From: JACSRF01 sp963695505
Lineage (GTDB): Bacteria > Chloroflexota > Anaerolineae > Promineifilales > Promineifilaceae
Assembly: GCA_963695505.1 (NCBI GenBank)
Contig: CAVOGX010000008.1
Coordinates: 69,592 to 133,591, forward strand
Length of the DNA: 64,000 nucleotides
Direction: 5' to 3'
The stretch's first letter is position 1. The number at the start of each line of letters is the position of its first letter. The position numbers and the translations under genes were made by a program. The notes under the pieces are model-generated. The model saw only the letters and a program-made list of their open reading frames with translations, made no database searches and was not told where the DNA came from. Below, piece after piece: positions 18,988 through 27,944 of the stretch.

Positions 18988-19761
18988 ATGCCAAAAATTG
19001 ATGCCCTGCCTGACAGCTCATCCAGCCAGCGAGGGAGCCTTAACCACCAGGCAATTGAGGATTATCTCAAGACCATCTACATGTTAGCCGAGGAGGAAAG
19101 CCCGGTCAGCACCTCCCGAGTAGCTGAAGCCCGGGAGGTTAAGCCGGCTTCTGTCACCAGCATGCTGCAGCGGCTGGCCAAGCTAAATTTGGTTAACTAT
19201 GAGAAACATCGCGGCGTCAGCCTGACCAGTTCAGGCGAAAAAGTTGCTCTGGAGGTTATTCGGCACCACCGCTTGCTGGAGCTATACCTGATGGAAGCGC
19301 TGGGTTTCTCGTGGGATGAGGTACACGAACAGGCTGATGCGTTGGAACACGTGATTAGCGAAAAACTGGAGGAGCGCATTGCCGCCTTCTTAGGGCATCC
19401 AACCGTGGACCCTCATGGAGATCCCATTCCGGCTAAGGATGGCACCATCATTGTTACCGACATGGAGTCGCTGGCTACCCTTCCTTTAGGTGCAAAGGGA
19501 CAAGTGTCACGCATAATTGATGACGCAAACAGTGAAATGCTGCGTTACTTGGCAGAGCTAGGCCTAACACCAGGAATGGATGTGGAGGTTGTGGAAATCG
19601 CTCCTTTTTCCGGGCCAATTACCATCTTAATTGATGACAACAAGACGCACAATTGGCCGGGCAGTAGCAGAGTCAGTTTTGATTTCGCCCACCTAGAACA
19701 GCGATGGCTGGATGTGCAGGTTTATAGCATAACTGCATGGCACTCCCTGGAGTTGAAATGA
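18988..19761 (+). CDS. DtxR/MntR-family metal-dependent transcriptional regulator
   Basis: A 257-residue cytosolic repressor. The N-terminal winged helix (NHQAIEDYLKTIYMLAEEESPVSTSRVAEAREVKPASVTSMLQRLAKLNLVNYEKHRGVSLT) is followed by the metal-binding/dimerisation domain (RHHRLLELYLMEALGFSWDEVHEQADALEHVISEKLEERIAAFLGHPTVDPHGDPIP). The C-terminal FeoA/SH3-like domain runs from about residue 160. The His and Glu residues of the metal sites (HxxLLE, ExxHEQAxxLEH, HPxxDPHGxP) are all present. Such proteins sense Fe or Mn and repress uptake genes. The regulon is not visible nearby; the two P1B ATPases lie 40 kb away. Confidence 0.93.
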   Translation: MPKIDALPDSSSSQRGSLNHQAIEDYLKTIYMLAEEESPVSTSRVAEAREVKPASVTSMLQRLAKLNLVNYEKHRGVSLTSSGEKVALEVIRHHRLLELYLMEALGFSWDEVHEQADALEHVISEKLEERIAAFLGHPTVDPHGDPIPAKDGTIIVTDMESLATLPLGAKGQVSRIIDDANSEMLRYLAELGLTPGMDVEVVEIAPFSGPITILIDDNKTHNWPGSSRVSFDFAHLEQRWLDVQVYSITAWHSLELK

Positions 19762-19974
19762 TGAACAGGCTATTTTGTCTGAAGAAATTAGCTGAAAGAA
19801 CATCATGATTTTTGTCACAAACATTGGAGGAAGGCGAGATTTAGAAAACATATTTGAGTAAATGTTAGCCCAATCGTCACCCACGTTTTTTTGTCCCAGC
19901 ATCGCAGCAAGATGGCAAAACTACTAGAAGTTAAATCACGCATCCCTAAAGACTTACAGCCTTAAGGAAAAAAG

Positions 19975-22956
19975 ATGCCTCACCATCTGCTAAAAAAACA
20001 TCTAAAAAACCTGCAACAAAACCCTCATTATTCACCAACCCCTGAAGAGTGGCGCTTTGTTTTAGAACAACTCAGCCAAATAATCGACCAACAGGAAAAA
20101 GCCCCCCCAGAAACTGGCCTCGATTACCCCAACGACGAATCAGAGTTAAACAACCCTAATCCTATTACCGACACTTCCACAAGCGGGCTGCACGAAAAGG
20201 CAAATCGTGGCAGCACCAATGCATTGCTGCCTGTAGTGAAGCAAGAATTAAATGCACGTTTGGAGGTAGAAGCCGCGCTGCGCAGACGTATCGCATTTGA
20301 GGAATTGATCATCACGCAATCCACTAATTTTTTGCACGTGGCCGGGCACAATTTGGACAATGGCATCGACAATGCACTGCGGCAGGTTGGGGAATTCATG
20401 CAGGTGGACCGCAGCTACGTTTTTCTGCTGTCCGGCGATGGGCAAACCGCCAGTAACACCCACGAATGGTGCGCACCAGGGGTCCAGTCAGAAAAGGAAC
20501 ATTTGCAAAACATACCCGTCACTGCCATGCCCTGGTGGATGGAGCAGTTGTCATCCCCCGCAGCCTGCATTCATATCCCGGTTGTGGCCGAACTGCCACC
20601 AGAAGCCCAGGCTGAAAAAGAGCTTCTGCAGCAGCAAGATATCCAATCTCTTATATGCGTTCCTCTCTTGCACGGCCGTTCTTTGATGGGCTTCTTGGGC
20701 TTCGACGCCGTCACTCAACCCCGTTCCTGGGCAGATCATGACATTACCCTGATAAAAATTTTAGGCGAAACATTTGCCAATTCTATGATGCGCCGGTTTA
20801 TAGAAGAAGATTTAAAAGAGGAACGTGATTTTGGGCTGCAAGTGATGAACACTATGGGTCAGGGGCTCACAGTCACCGATTTGAACGGCCGTTTCGAATT
20901 TGTCAACGCCGCTTATGCCGCCCTTCTAGACTACGTGCCCGGCACCCTCATCGGCATTCAGCCCATCAAGGTCGTTCATGAATCAGACCAGGAGCGCGTG
21001 CAATCTTATTATGACGATCATCTGGCTGGCATAGAGCACACTTACGAAACGCGCCTGAGACGCGCCGATGGGCAGTTGGTGGACGTGTTGATAACCGGCG
21101 TACCCCGCTGGCGGCAAAACAAAGTCATTGGCGCCATTTCGGTTATCACCGATTTAACCCAACAAAAACGCGTAGAAACAGAACTGGCCCAGCAAGCGGC
21201 TGAGCTCACTGCGCTTTACAGCGCTTCCTCCCAACTGTTTCGCAGCGGTAGCCTGCAAGAGTCGGCACAGCTCATTGTCAACACGCTAACCCAGGAGTTC
21301 GACTTTGCCGACTGTGCCGTCTTGCTGCTGGAAACCCTGCTGCCCGTACCCGAAACGGCCGTTACCCACAACCGCATCATCCGCATCGCCACCGCGGGCA
21401 AATACCAACACCGCGTCGCCGAGAAACTGTACATGGACGGCCCCGGCCTCATCGCCCACGCCATTACCACCGGCAAAATTGTGCACGTGCCTGACGTTCG
21501 TCGCGACCCGCGCTACCTCATTGGCGACAACCGCACCCGTTCTGAATTAGTGGTTCCACTTTGGGCCGGTCAGCAAATCATGGGAGCATTCGACCTGCAA
21601 AGCCCACAGGTCAACGCCTTCTCCGAGCGGGACATTCGCATCATCAACGTGTTTGCCGAACATGCCAGCCTGGCTCTGGAAAACGCCCGCCTTCACGAAG
21701 AGTCCCGCCGCCAAAACCAGGAATTAGAGCAGCACATCAACGAGATTAAGCTGACAGAACAGAAGCTGCGCCAGACAACATCTGAATTACAAGCTCTTTT
21801 TCAGGCGTTGCCTGATCTGTACATTCGCTTCCGCGCCGATGGCACAATTTTAGACCATAAAACTGGGCAGCCTGGCAGCAGATTCACCCTCGACGATGAC
21901 CACCTGCAAGGAACTATTCAGGACATTTTCCCCGAGCCCATTGCTATGCGCTACCATCAGGCCGCCGCTAAGGCTTTGCAAAAACGAAAGCTTGTTACCA
22001 TCAACTATTCCCAGAATTTTTCCCAGCAGCAAAAATATTATGAAGCCCGCTTAACCCCCCTCCTTGAAGACCAGTTGGTAGCCGTCGTGCGCGATGTAAC
22101 CGAGCAGCAGCAGACCGAGCAGGCTCTGTATGAGGCTAAGGAAGCGGCAGAAACGGCCGCTCAGGTCAAATCTGAATTCCTGGCTAACATGAGCCACGAG
22201 ATTCGCACGCCGCTCAATGCCATCATTGGTATGACCGGGCTGCTGCTGGACACTTCCCTCACGGCGGAGCAAAATGATTTTGTAGAAACGGTGCGCACCA
22301 GCAGCGATCAGCTTTTGAACGTCATTAACGACATCCTTGATTTTTCAAAAATTGACGCGGGAAGGCTAGAAATCGAGCAGCAGCCATTTAACCTGCGCGC
22401 CTGTGTCGAAGAGTCCCTGGACCTGGTTACCCCCAAAGCTGCTGAAAAAGGGTTAGATCTGGCATATTACATAGAAGACCACGTGCCTACCCGACTGGTT
22501 GGCGACGTCACCAGGCTGCGCCAGGTTTTGGTAAATTTGCTCAGTAATGGCGTGAAATTCACCCACGAGGGGGAGGTCGTGGTCATCGGAAACGGCCGTT
22601 TGCTCCATTCCAACTTGTACGAAATTGAGTTCAAAGTCCGCGATACCGGTATCGGCATTCCCATCGAGCGCCAAAACACCCTCTTCACCTCTTTCACGCA
22701 GGTCGATGCCTCGACAACCCGTGAGTATCGGTGGCAGCGGGTTAGGCTTGACCATCTGCAAACGGCTGGTGCAGATGATGGGTGGCGATATTCAAGTGCA
22801 AAGTGCACCCAGGCCAAGGTTCCACCTTTACCTTCACCTTCCAGGCTGAAACCGCCCTCCAGCAGCAGCAAAGCCGTTTGGACAGCCCTCAGCCGCACCT
22901 TGAGGGTAAGCGCCTGCTCATCGTCGACGACAATGAAACCAACCGCTTTATTCTGA
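19975..22956 (+). CDS. Hybrid sensor histidine kinase, N-terminal part (frameshifted)
   Basis: This frame encodes, in order, a linker (1-110), a GAF domain (about 115-270), a PAS domain (about 285-400, MNTMGQGLTVTDLNGRFEFVNAAYAALL), a second GAF (about 405-575), a second PAS (about 600-710), HisKA with SHEIRTPLN (phosphorylated His at residue 741) and the start of HATPase_c (N box VNLLSNGVKFTHEGE, G1 RDTGIGIP). The native frame should read TTREYGGSGLGLTICKRLV. An extra C near 22729 instead gives REYRWQRVR, so the last ~75 residues are out of frame. The kinase continues in the next frame and, after a second shift near 22810, in 22782-24098. No transmembrane segment is present, so it is a cytosolic redox, ligand or light type sensor. 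Confidence 0.88.
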   Translation: MPHHLLKKHLKNLQQNPHYSPTPEEWRFVLEQLSQIIDQQEKAPPETGLDYPNDESELNNPNPITDTSTSGLHEKANRGSTNALLPVVKQELNARLEVEAALRRRIAFEELIITQSTNFLHVAGHNLDNGIDNALRQVGEFMQVDRSYVFLLSGDGQTASNTHEWCAPGVQSEKEHLQNIPVTAMPWWMEQLSSPAACIHIPVVAELPPEAQAEKELLQQQDIQSLICVPLLHGRSLMGFLGFDAVTQPRSWADHDITLIKILGETFANSMMRRFIEEDLKEERDFGLQVMNTMGQGLTVTDLNGRFEFVNAAYAALLDYVPGTLIGIQPIKVVHESDQERVQSYYDDHLAGIEHTYETRLRRADGQLVDVLITGVPRWRQNKVIGAISVITDLTQQKRVETELAQQAAELTALYSASSQLFRSGSLQESAQLIVNTLTQEFDFADCAVLLLETLLPVPETAVTHNRIIRIATAGKYQHRVAEKLYMDGPGLIAHAITTGKIVHVPDVRRDPRYLIGDNRTRSELVVPLWAGQQIMGAFDLQSPQVNAFSERDIRIINVFAEHASLALENARLHEESRRQNQELEQHINEIKLTEQKLRQTTSELQALFQALPDLYIRFRADGTILDHKTGQPGSRFTLDDDHLQGTIQDIFPEPIAMRYHQAAAKALQKRKLVTINYSQNFSQQQKYYEARLTPLLEDQLVAVVRDVTEQQQTEQALYEAKEAAETAAQVKSEFLANMSHEIRTPLNAIIGMTGLLLDTSLTAEQNDFVETVRTSSDQLLNVINDILDFSKIDAGRLEIEQQPFNLRACVEESLDLVTPKAAEKGLDLAYYIEDHVPTRLVGDVTRLRQVLVNLLSNGVKFTHEGEVVVIGNGRLLHSNLYEIEFKVRDTGIGIPIERQNTLFTSFTQVDASTTREYRWQRVRLDHLQTAGADDGWRYSSAKCTQAKVPPLPSPSRLKPPSSSSKAVWTALSRTLRVSACSSSTTMKPTALF

Positions 22957-24098
22957 CTCGACAGGCCAAATCTTGGGGCATGAAGCCCCATGCCGTTCCT
23001 TCCGGGATTGAAGCGTTGCATATGCTGGCCCAGAATGAGCCATTTGATGCGGCCGTTCTAGACATGCACATGCCGCAAATGAACGGTGCGAAGCTAGCAT
23101 TGGAAATCCAGCAGCGCTGCCCTGACTCCAAGCTGCCCATTATCATGCTCACATCTCTCGGCCAGCGCGAACCGGGCTTGTCCAGCAATCTCTTTTCCGC
23201 CTACCTGACCAAACCCATCAAGCCTACCATGCTGTATGCCGCTCTGGTAAAAGCATTAACCGGGCAGGATTTTGTGGTCAGCCGTTCGGCAGAATCAAGC
23301 TTTGATAATCAGCTAGCCCGGAAGTACCCCTTGCGCATTTTGCTGGTGGAAGACAATGCCGTGAACCAGCGTGTGGCCTTACGCATCTTTGAACGTCTGG
23401 GCTACCGGGTAGATATAGCCGGGAATGGTTTGGAGGCAATCGATGCTGTGCGCCGCCAACCCTATGACCTGATTTTCATGGACATTCAAATGCCAGAAAT
23501 GGATGGCGTAGCAGCCACCCAACGCATCCGGCAGTTGATGATCCATGCAACCCAACCGTGGATTGTCGCCATGACCGCCAACGCACTGGATGGAGACAGA
23601 GAAACTTACCTGGCGGCAGGGATGGACGGCTACATAAGCAAACCGGTACGCATTGATGAGTTGGTGTCCACACTTACCAAATGCTGCCCACAATTGAGAG
23701 ATCGCGATATTGAAACGGCCGTTTCTATCGTTCCGCCTCAGGTAACAAAATCCTGGCCCATCAACATTGCCTCTCTCACCGCCATGATGGGGCTTAATGC
23801 CCCGCAGCAAATATACAAACTGCTGCCCGTCTACTTTTCCGAAAGCGACCATCTCATTCGCACCATGCAAACAGCTTTCAACTCCGACAACAGCCGTTCC
23901 CTACAACAAGCCGCCCACGCTTTATACGGCAGCAGTGCCAGTATTGCCCTGGAAACATTGGCAGAAATCAGCAGGAATATCGAAAAAACGGTGCAAAAGG
24001 AAGGTCTTGCGCAGGTAAAAGAATTGCTTGACGAATTGCAGCGCGAGTTTACCCAGGTGCAGAATGCCCTAGGGCAATCACCAACCACCCCGCCGTAG
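22782..24098 (+). CDS. Hybrid sensor histidine kinase, C-terminal part: two receivers and HPt
   Basis: This continues 19975-22956 after two one-base insertions. The first genuine residues here are PGQGSTFTFTF, the end of HATPase_c; the nominal start MAIFKCK is out of frame with the kinase. Then come a receiver (RLLIVDDNETNRFIL, phospho-Asp in VLDMHMPQM, Lys in YLTKPIK), a second receiver (ILLVEDNAVNQRVALRIFERLGYRVDIAGNG, FMDIQMPEMDG, ISKPVR) and an HPt domain (QAAHALYGSSASIALETLAEI with the expected His). Such kinases run a His-Asp-His-Asp phosphorelay to a separate receiver. The stand-alone receiver at 26624-27001 is a possible partner. Confidence 0.88.
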   Translation: MAIFKCKVHPGQGSTFTFTFQAETALQQQQSRLDSPQPHLEGKRLLIVDDNETNRFILTRQAKSWGMKPHAVPSGIEALHMLAQNEPFDAAVLDMHMPQMNGAKLALEIQQRCPDSKLPIIMLTSLGQREPGLSSNLFSAYLTKPIKPTMLYAALVKALTGQDFVVSRSAESSFDNQLARKYPLRILLVEDNAVNQRVALRIFERLGYRVDIAGNGLEAIDAVRRQPYDLIFMDIQMPEMDGVAATQRIRQLMIHATQPWIVAMTANALDGDRETYLAAGMDGYISKPVRIDELVSTLTKCCPQLRDRDIETAVSIVPPQVTKSWPINIASLTAMMGLNAPQQIYKLLPVYFSESDHLIRTMQTAFNSDNSRSLQQAAHALYGSSASIALETLAEISRNIEKTVQKEGLAQVKELLDELQREFTQVQNALGQSPTTPP

Positions 24099-24102
24099 GC
24101 GT

Positions 24103-26139
24103 TCAGGGCAACTGCACACAGCGAAAGCCGACTGTAGCGCTGATAAACGTCGGATCCAGGGCCAGACGATTGGCCGCCCGAATACGATCCGCCTCGTTAT
24201 TGTTGGGCCAGGCGCCCCCCCGTGCCGTTTTGGTCAGCCCGGTGGAAGGCCCGGTAGGGTTAAACGTGGGGCTTCTATCGTAATAAGTAGCGTCGTACCA
24301 ATCGGCCGTCCACTCCCACATGCTCCCCGCCATACTTAACGCGCCAAAAGGGCTGGCACCATCTGGCAGCGCATCCACCGGCTTCAAGTCATCGTAGCTT
24401 TGACTCATGTAAACGGCCACGAAAGCATTAGGCGGATCGCTGCCCCAGGGATACAAACGGCCGTCTGTGCCTCTGGCCGCATATTCCCATTCCGCTTCAG
24501 TAGGCAATCGCCCCCCCACATATTCACAGTAAGCCACCGCACCATACCAGCTAATATGATTGGCCGGATAATCTTCAAACCCTTCCATGGCATAAAAGCG
24601 AGACGACCCGTCATCGGCCGTTTCCTCAATCAAATAATTGGTATACCCAATGCGTTCGCGAGGCAGGGTGCAGTCGCGCCGGCTGCACGCTTGCAAATAG
24701 CTGCCCAGCTCGTTTAAAAAAGCGGCATACTGGCTGACGCTTACCTCATATTTGTCAATATAGAATGCATCAAGCCGCACGCCATGCTGCGGGCGTTCGT
24801 CATCCCCGGCCCAGGCGTCCTCGGCGCTGGACCCCATCAGGAAGGCGCCCGCGGGTACATACATCATCGGCATGCCATCAATTTCGCGCACAATGCGGGT
24901 CGGAATGGGTGTGGGGGTCGGCGTCACCGTATTTTCAGGCGTTGGGGTGTCTGGTAGAACGGCCGTTGGTGTTGCGCTGGGCGGCACGGCCGTTTCTGTC
25001 GGCACCGGCGTTCCAGTTGACGCAACTACCAGGTCAGGCACAATGGCTGTAACTGCCAGCGTGGGTTCGTCATCAGGAACCTCGGCTGCCACCTGTGATG
25101 GTTGCGCCGAACCTGCCAACCACAGCGCCACAGCAGCAACAATAGCCAGCAAGGGCAGCAAAAGCCAGAGCTGGCGCAGCCGCCCTCCGGGGACCGGGCG
25201 GGGGTTGCCGGTGCGGTGCAACATATCTGTGCCATGTAGTTCATAAACCGGCAGACGCATGGAAACGGCCGTTTCCGTTGGCTCTTCTGGTTGCGGCAGT
25301 CGTTCCTGCACCTCGCGGCGCACCGCCACTACATCCGCAACCGTAATCGTGCGCAGGTTCAATTTTGCCTGACGTTCATACAAGGCATAGCCAAACAATT
25401 GCAGCGTAAAGGGGTAGCCCTCCGTCAGCTCGTAAATATAATGCGCGACGTCCTGCACCACCGTGTAAGAGATAGGTTGGCGAATGAGCGCCGTCGCGGC
25501 CTTCAGGGACAAAGTCTGTACCGTCTGCTGGTCAGCCTCATGCAAAAAAGAAAGCGCCTGCCGCAGGGCCAGGTCTGCCTCCTGCGCCACCGCAAACAGG
25601 GCAAATATCGCTTCGTATTTCCGCAGCAGTAAAGCCAGGTTTTCTAAAATGTCCGGTGGAAGAATGCCGCCATCAATAGCCGGAAGAATCGCCTCGACGT
25701 TATCAAAAAGGAATAGCAGCTTGAATTCCTCGCGACCTTCCAAAATGGGTTGCAGAAGTTTCTGGTCAAAAGTATGGCGCGCGCGATCGACATAACCAGC
25801 CGGGTCCGGCTCTGGCAGGCTGATACCTTGGTGCCGTAATGCCCCAACGGCCGTTTCCGCCAGAGAACGGTAAAACAATGCCGGGCTTTCCAACTGTAAC
25901 TCGCTCACATCCACCAAAACCGGCAGCACAAATTCCCCTAAACGACCGTTAGCCACCTGATGGAAAATAGAGGACTTGCCCGAACGCGGGGGGCCAAACA
26001 AGGCCATCCAGTGCCGCCCCGTCACCGCTTCCAGATTGCTGCGGATCCAGGCAAACAGCGTATCCTGCCCAAAAAACAGCCGTTCCTGGCGGACTGGCCC
26101 CTGGACAATATACGGGTTTTGCATCGTTTGATCCGTCAT
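24103..26139 (-). CDS. P-loop ATPase fused to FGE-sulfatase-like (SUMF1) domain
   Basis: About 678 residues from MTDQTMQNPY; a frame upstream to 26226 exists, but the ATG at 26139 has AGGA at a usable distance. The N-terminal ~300 residues form an AAA/STAND-like ATPase with Walker A LFGPPRSGKSSIF, Walker B-like KLLFLFDNVEAILP and a winged-helix-like end (LTEGYPFTLQLFGYALYERQ). A single helix (LWLLLPLLAIVAAVALWLAG) follows, then a Thr/Pro-rich linker and a complete SUMF1 fold (YVPAGAFLMGSS, FYIDKYEVSVSQY, HISWYGAVAYCEYVGGRLPTEAEWEYAARG, GSMWEWTADWY, RGGAWPNNN, GFRCV). The two Cys used by copper FGEs after RGG(S/A)W are missing, so formylglycine formation is unlikely. The topology puts the SUMF1 domain outside. 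Its role is unknown. Confidence 0.82.
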   Translation of the reverse strand: MTDQTMQNPYIVQGPVRQERLFFGQDTLFAWIRSNLEAVTGRHWMALFGPPRSGKSSIFHQVANGRLGEFVLPVLVDVSELQLESPALFYRSLAETAVGALRHQGISLPEPDPAGYVDRARHTFDQKLLQPILEGREEFKLLFLFDNVEAILPAIDGGILPPDILENLALLLRKYEAIFALFAVAQEADLALRQALSFLHEADQQTVQTLSLKAATALIRQPISYTVVQDVAHYIYELTEGYPFTLQLFGYALYERQAKLNLRTITVADVVAVRREVQERLPQPEEPTETAVSMRLPVYELHGTDMLHRTGNPRPVPGGRLRQLWLLLPLLAIVAAVALWLAGSAQPSQVAAEVPDDEPTLAVTAIVPDLVVASTGTPVPTETAVPPSATPTAVLPDTPTPENTVTPTPTPIPTRIVREIDGMPMMYVPAGAFLMGSSAEDAWAGDDERPQHGVRLDAFYIDKYEVSVSQYAAFLNELGSYLQACSRRDCTLPRERIGYTNYLIEETADDGSSRFYAMEGFEDYPANHISWYGAVAYCEYVGGRLPTEAEWEYAARGTDGRLYPWGSDPPNAFVAVYMSQSYDDLKPVDALPDGASPFGALSMAGSMWEWTADWYDATYYDRSPTFNPTGPSTGLTKTARGGAWPNNNEADRIRAANRLALDPTFISATVGFRCVQLP

Positions 26140-26326
26140 AAAGCTGGTTCCTGAAGCATGGTGGTTGAGTATAAAAAAGAATAGTGCAAACGCCAACCAA
26201 TTAGTCAGCCTATCGCCTGCATTCATGCCAATTTTTCCGCCGCAGGCAAGCTGGCTGCCACTTGCTACATCCCTATATTACCTGTATTATCTCCTCAACA
26301 TCTTACCTAATTTAGGAGATTTCACA

Positions 26327-26581
26327 ATGAGTGAAGAAGCCACACTCCCTATCAGCCCCGAACTGCTTGAAATTTTACGCTGTCCCGTAGCGGTACAATC
26401 CGATAAATATGGTGAAGACCCCGGGCGATTGGAACTGGTACACAACTGCTGGCTGGTCTGCGCTGACACCGGCATGAAGTACCCCATTCGCGACGGCATT
26501 CCCGTGATGCTCATTGACGAAGGCAACAAGTGGAAAGAAACGGCCGTTGATGATCTCCCCGTTCCCCCGCCACCTGCATAA
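26327..26581 (+). CDS. Trm112-like zinc-ribbon-type protein
   Basis: An 84-residue protein starting at the ATG at 26327 with AGGAG upstream. ISPELLEILRCPVAV near the N-terminus and WLVCADTGMKYPIRDGIPVMLIDEG near the C-terminus are the Trm112/YcaR (UPF0434) pattern. Trm112 proteins are small activators of methyltransferases or accessory factors. Only single Cys residues stand in each half instead of CxxC pairs, so metal binding is doubtful. It is followed 42 bp later by a receiver-domain gene. Confidence 0.88.
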   Translation: MSEEATLPISPELLEILRCPVAVQSDKYGEDPGRLELVHNCWLVCADTGMKYPIRDGIPVMLIDEGNKWKETAVDDLPVPPPPA

Positions 26582-26623
26582 CCCCATAAAGGTCGCCTAA
26601 TCTCTTTACGGAGCAACCTGGGC

Positions 26624-27001
26624 ATGAAAACCATTCTCCAAATTGAAGACAATGAAGCTAACCGCATTCTGGCCGAGCGGGTCCTGGAACGGTTCGACTA
26701 CCGGCTGCTGCATGCAGCAGATGGCGAATCTGGTGTAGCCCTCGCCATTGAGGAAAAACCTGACCTCATTCTGGTAGACATGGGTTTGCCTGACATTGAT
26801 GGGCAGACCGTGGTAACCTTGATGCGCCAGATTCCCGAGCTAAATCAAGTGCCCATTGTGGCCATAACCGCATGGCCTCGTGATGTAGCCGAAGAAATGG
26901 CCCAACGGTACGGGTGTGATGGCTGCATCGTCAAACCCATCGACGTGCGCCATTTCCCAGCCCAAATCGCCCATTTCCTGGAAATGAAACCCAACAGATA
27001 A
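26624..27001 (+). CDS. Single-domain response regulator (DivK/CheY-like)
   Basis: A 125-residue stand-alone receiver without output domain: acidic pocket IEDNEANRIL, phospho-acceptor Asp in LILVDMGLPDIDG, Thr in VAITAW and conserved Lys in IVKPID. The 'EDNEANR' start and 'PDIDG' motif resemble DivK-type phosphotransfer receivers. It may shuttle phosphate from the hybrid kinase at 19975-24098, whose HPt would be a suitable donor; this is inferred from proximity only. Confidence 0.92.
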   Translation: MKTILQIEDNEANRILAERVLERFDYRLLHAADGESGVALAIEEKPDLILVDMGLPDIDGQTVVTLMRQIPELNQVPIVAITAWPRDVAEEMAQRYGCDGCIVKPIDVRHFPAQIAHFLEMKPNR

Positions 27002-27059
27002 TTTGTGCTCCAGGGCTTAAAGCCTGCTGACTTACGCCCATGCATTGCAACCTCCATCC

Positions 27060-27896
27060 ATGGAACTTGTTACCGCCGATAATTACACCTTTGAGCAGCT
27101 TACCGAAGCATATAACCAAACCCGGGTCGACTACCTGGTTCCAATGCCCATGAATGTGGCCCGGCTGCGCGAATATGTACAAACCTACGACGTTTCCCTG
27201 CCGGATTCCTTTGTTGCCAAAGGTGGCGATCTGTTATTTGGGTTGGGCATGCTGGGGGTTCGTGAAAATCGCACCTGGATAACCCGCTTAGGGGTGCTCC
27301 CTTCAGGTAGAAGGCAGGGAACGGGGCAGGCTCTCATGGACGCTTTATTAGGCCGCACGACCGAATTAGGGGTAGATACCGTCTGGCTTGAAGTGATTAA
27401 GGGCAACAAACCGGCTCACAGCCTCTTCCGTAAATGCGGCTTCACAGAAACCCGCGAGCTAATCGTAGCCCGCCGCCCGCCTACCCCCCAAGCAGACAAC
27501 TTCCTCAGTGAGAAAATCAGACGAGTGACTTTTTTAGACCACGAAGAAGCCATCATCCTGCTTTCTCACCGCCAGGATCGCCCTAACTGGCTCAACGAAA
27601 CCGAAAGTTTACAGAACGTGCGCAATCTTTCTGCTTTGCTGGTAGAACTCCATGATGGCGGGCGCGGTTGGGTCACCTACCACGGGGGACTGCTACAGCT
27701 CACCCGGATCATCGTCGAAGTTACCATGGGCGACCCGGTGGAGGTTACCGCGTCTATTCTGCACGTGTTGCACCAGCGTCACAAACGACAAGATGCCATC
27801 TCGGAGAATATTCCCGCTGACGACCCTAAATGGCCTGGGTATGAATTGGTTGGTTACTTCGACTCCTTCCGGCGCATCGAAATGGTGCGAGAGTAA
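27060..27896 (+). CDS. GNAT-family acetyltransferase with extra C-terminal domain
   Basis: About 278 residues. The N-terminal ~150 hold the GNAT fold: TWITRLGVLPSGRRQGTGQALMDALL is the acetyl-CoA pyrophosphate loop, and VWLEVIKGNKPAHSLFRKCGFTETRELIVARRP follows. The remaining ~125 residues (VTFLDHEEAIILLSHRQDRPNWLNETES...) have no motif I recognise and may be a second, degenerate GNAT-like lobe. The start may be the ATG at 27060 or a TTG at 27045; neither has a strong ribosome binding site. The substrate is unknown. Confidence 0.83.
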   Translation: MELVTADNYTFEQLTEAYNQTRVDYLVPMPMNVARLREYVQTYDVSLPDSFVAKGGDLLFGLGMLGVRENRTWITRLGVLPSGRRQGTGQALMDALLGRTTELGVDTVWLEVIKGNKPAHSLFRKCGFTETRELIVARRPPTPQADNFLSEKIRRVTFLDHEEAIILLSHRQDRPNWLNETESLQNVRNLSALLVELHDGGRGWVTYHGGLLQLTRIIVEVTMGDPVEVTASILHVLHQRHKRQDAISENIPADDPKWPGYELVGYFDSFRRIEMVRE

Positions 27897-27944
27897 TGTG
27901 CCTGTTTGTCGATAGCCATTTACATTTGCTAACTTACAATTTCT

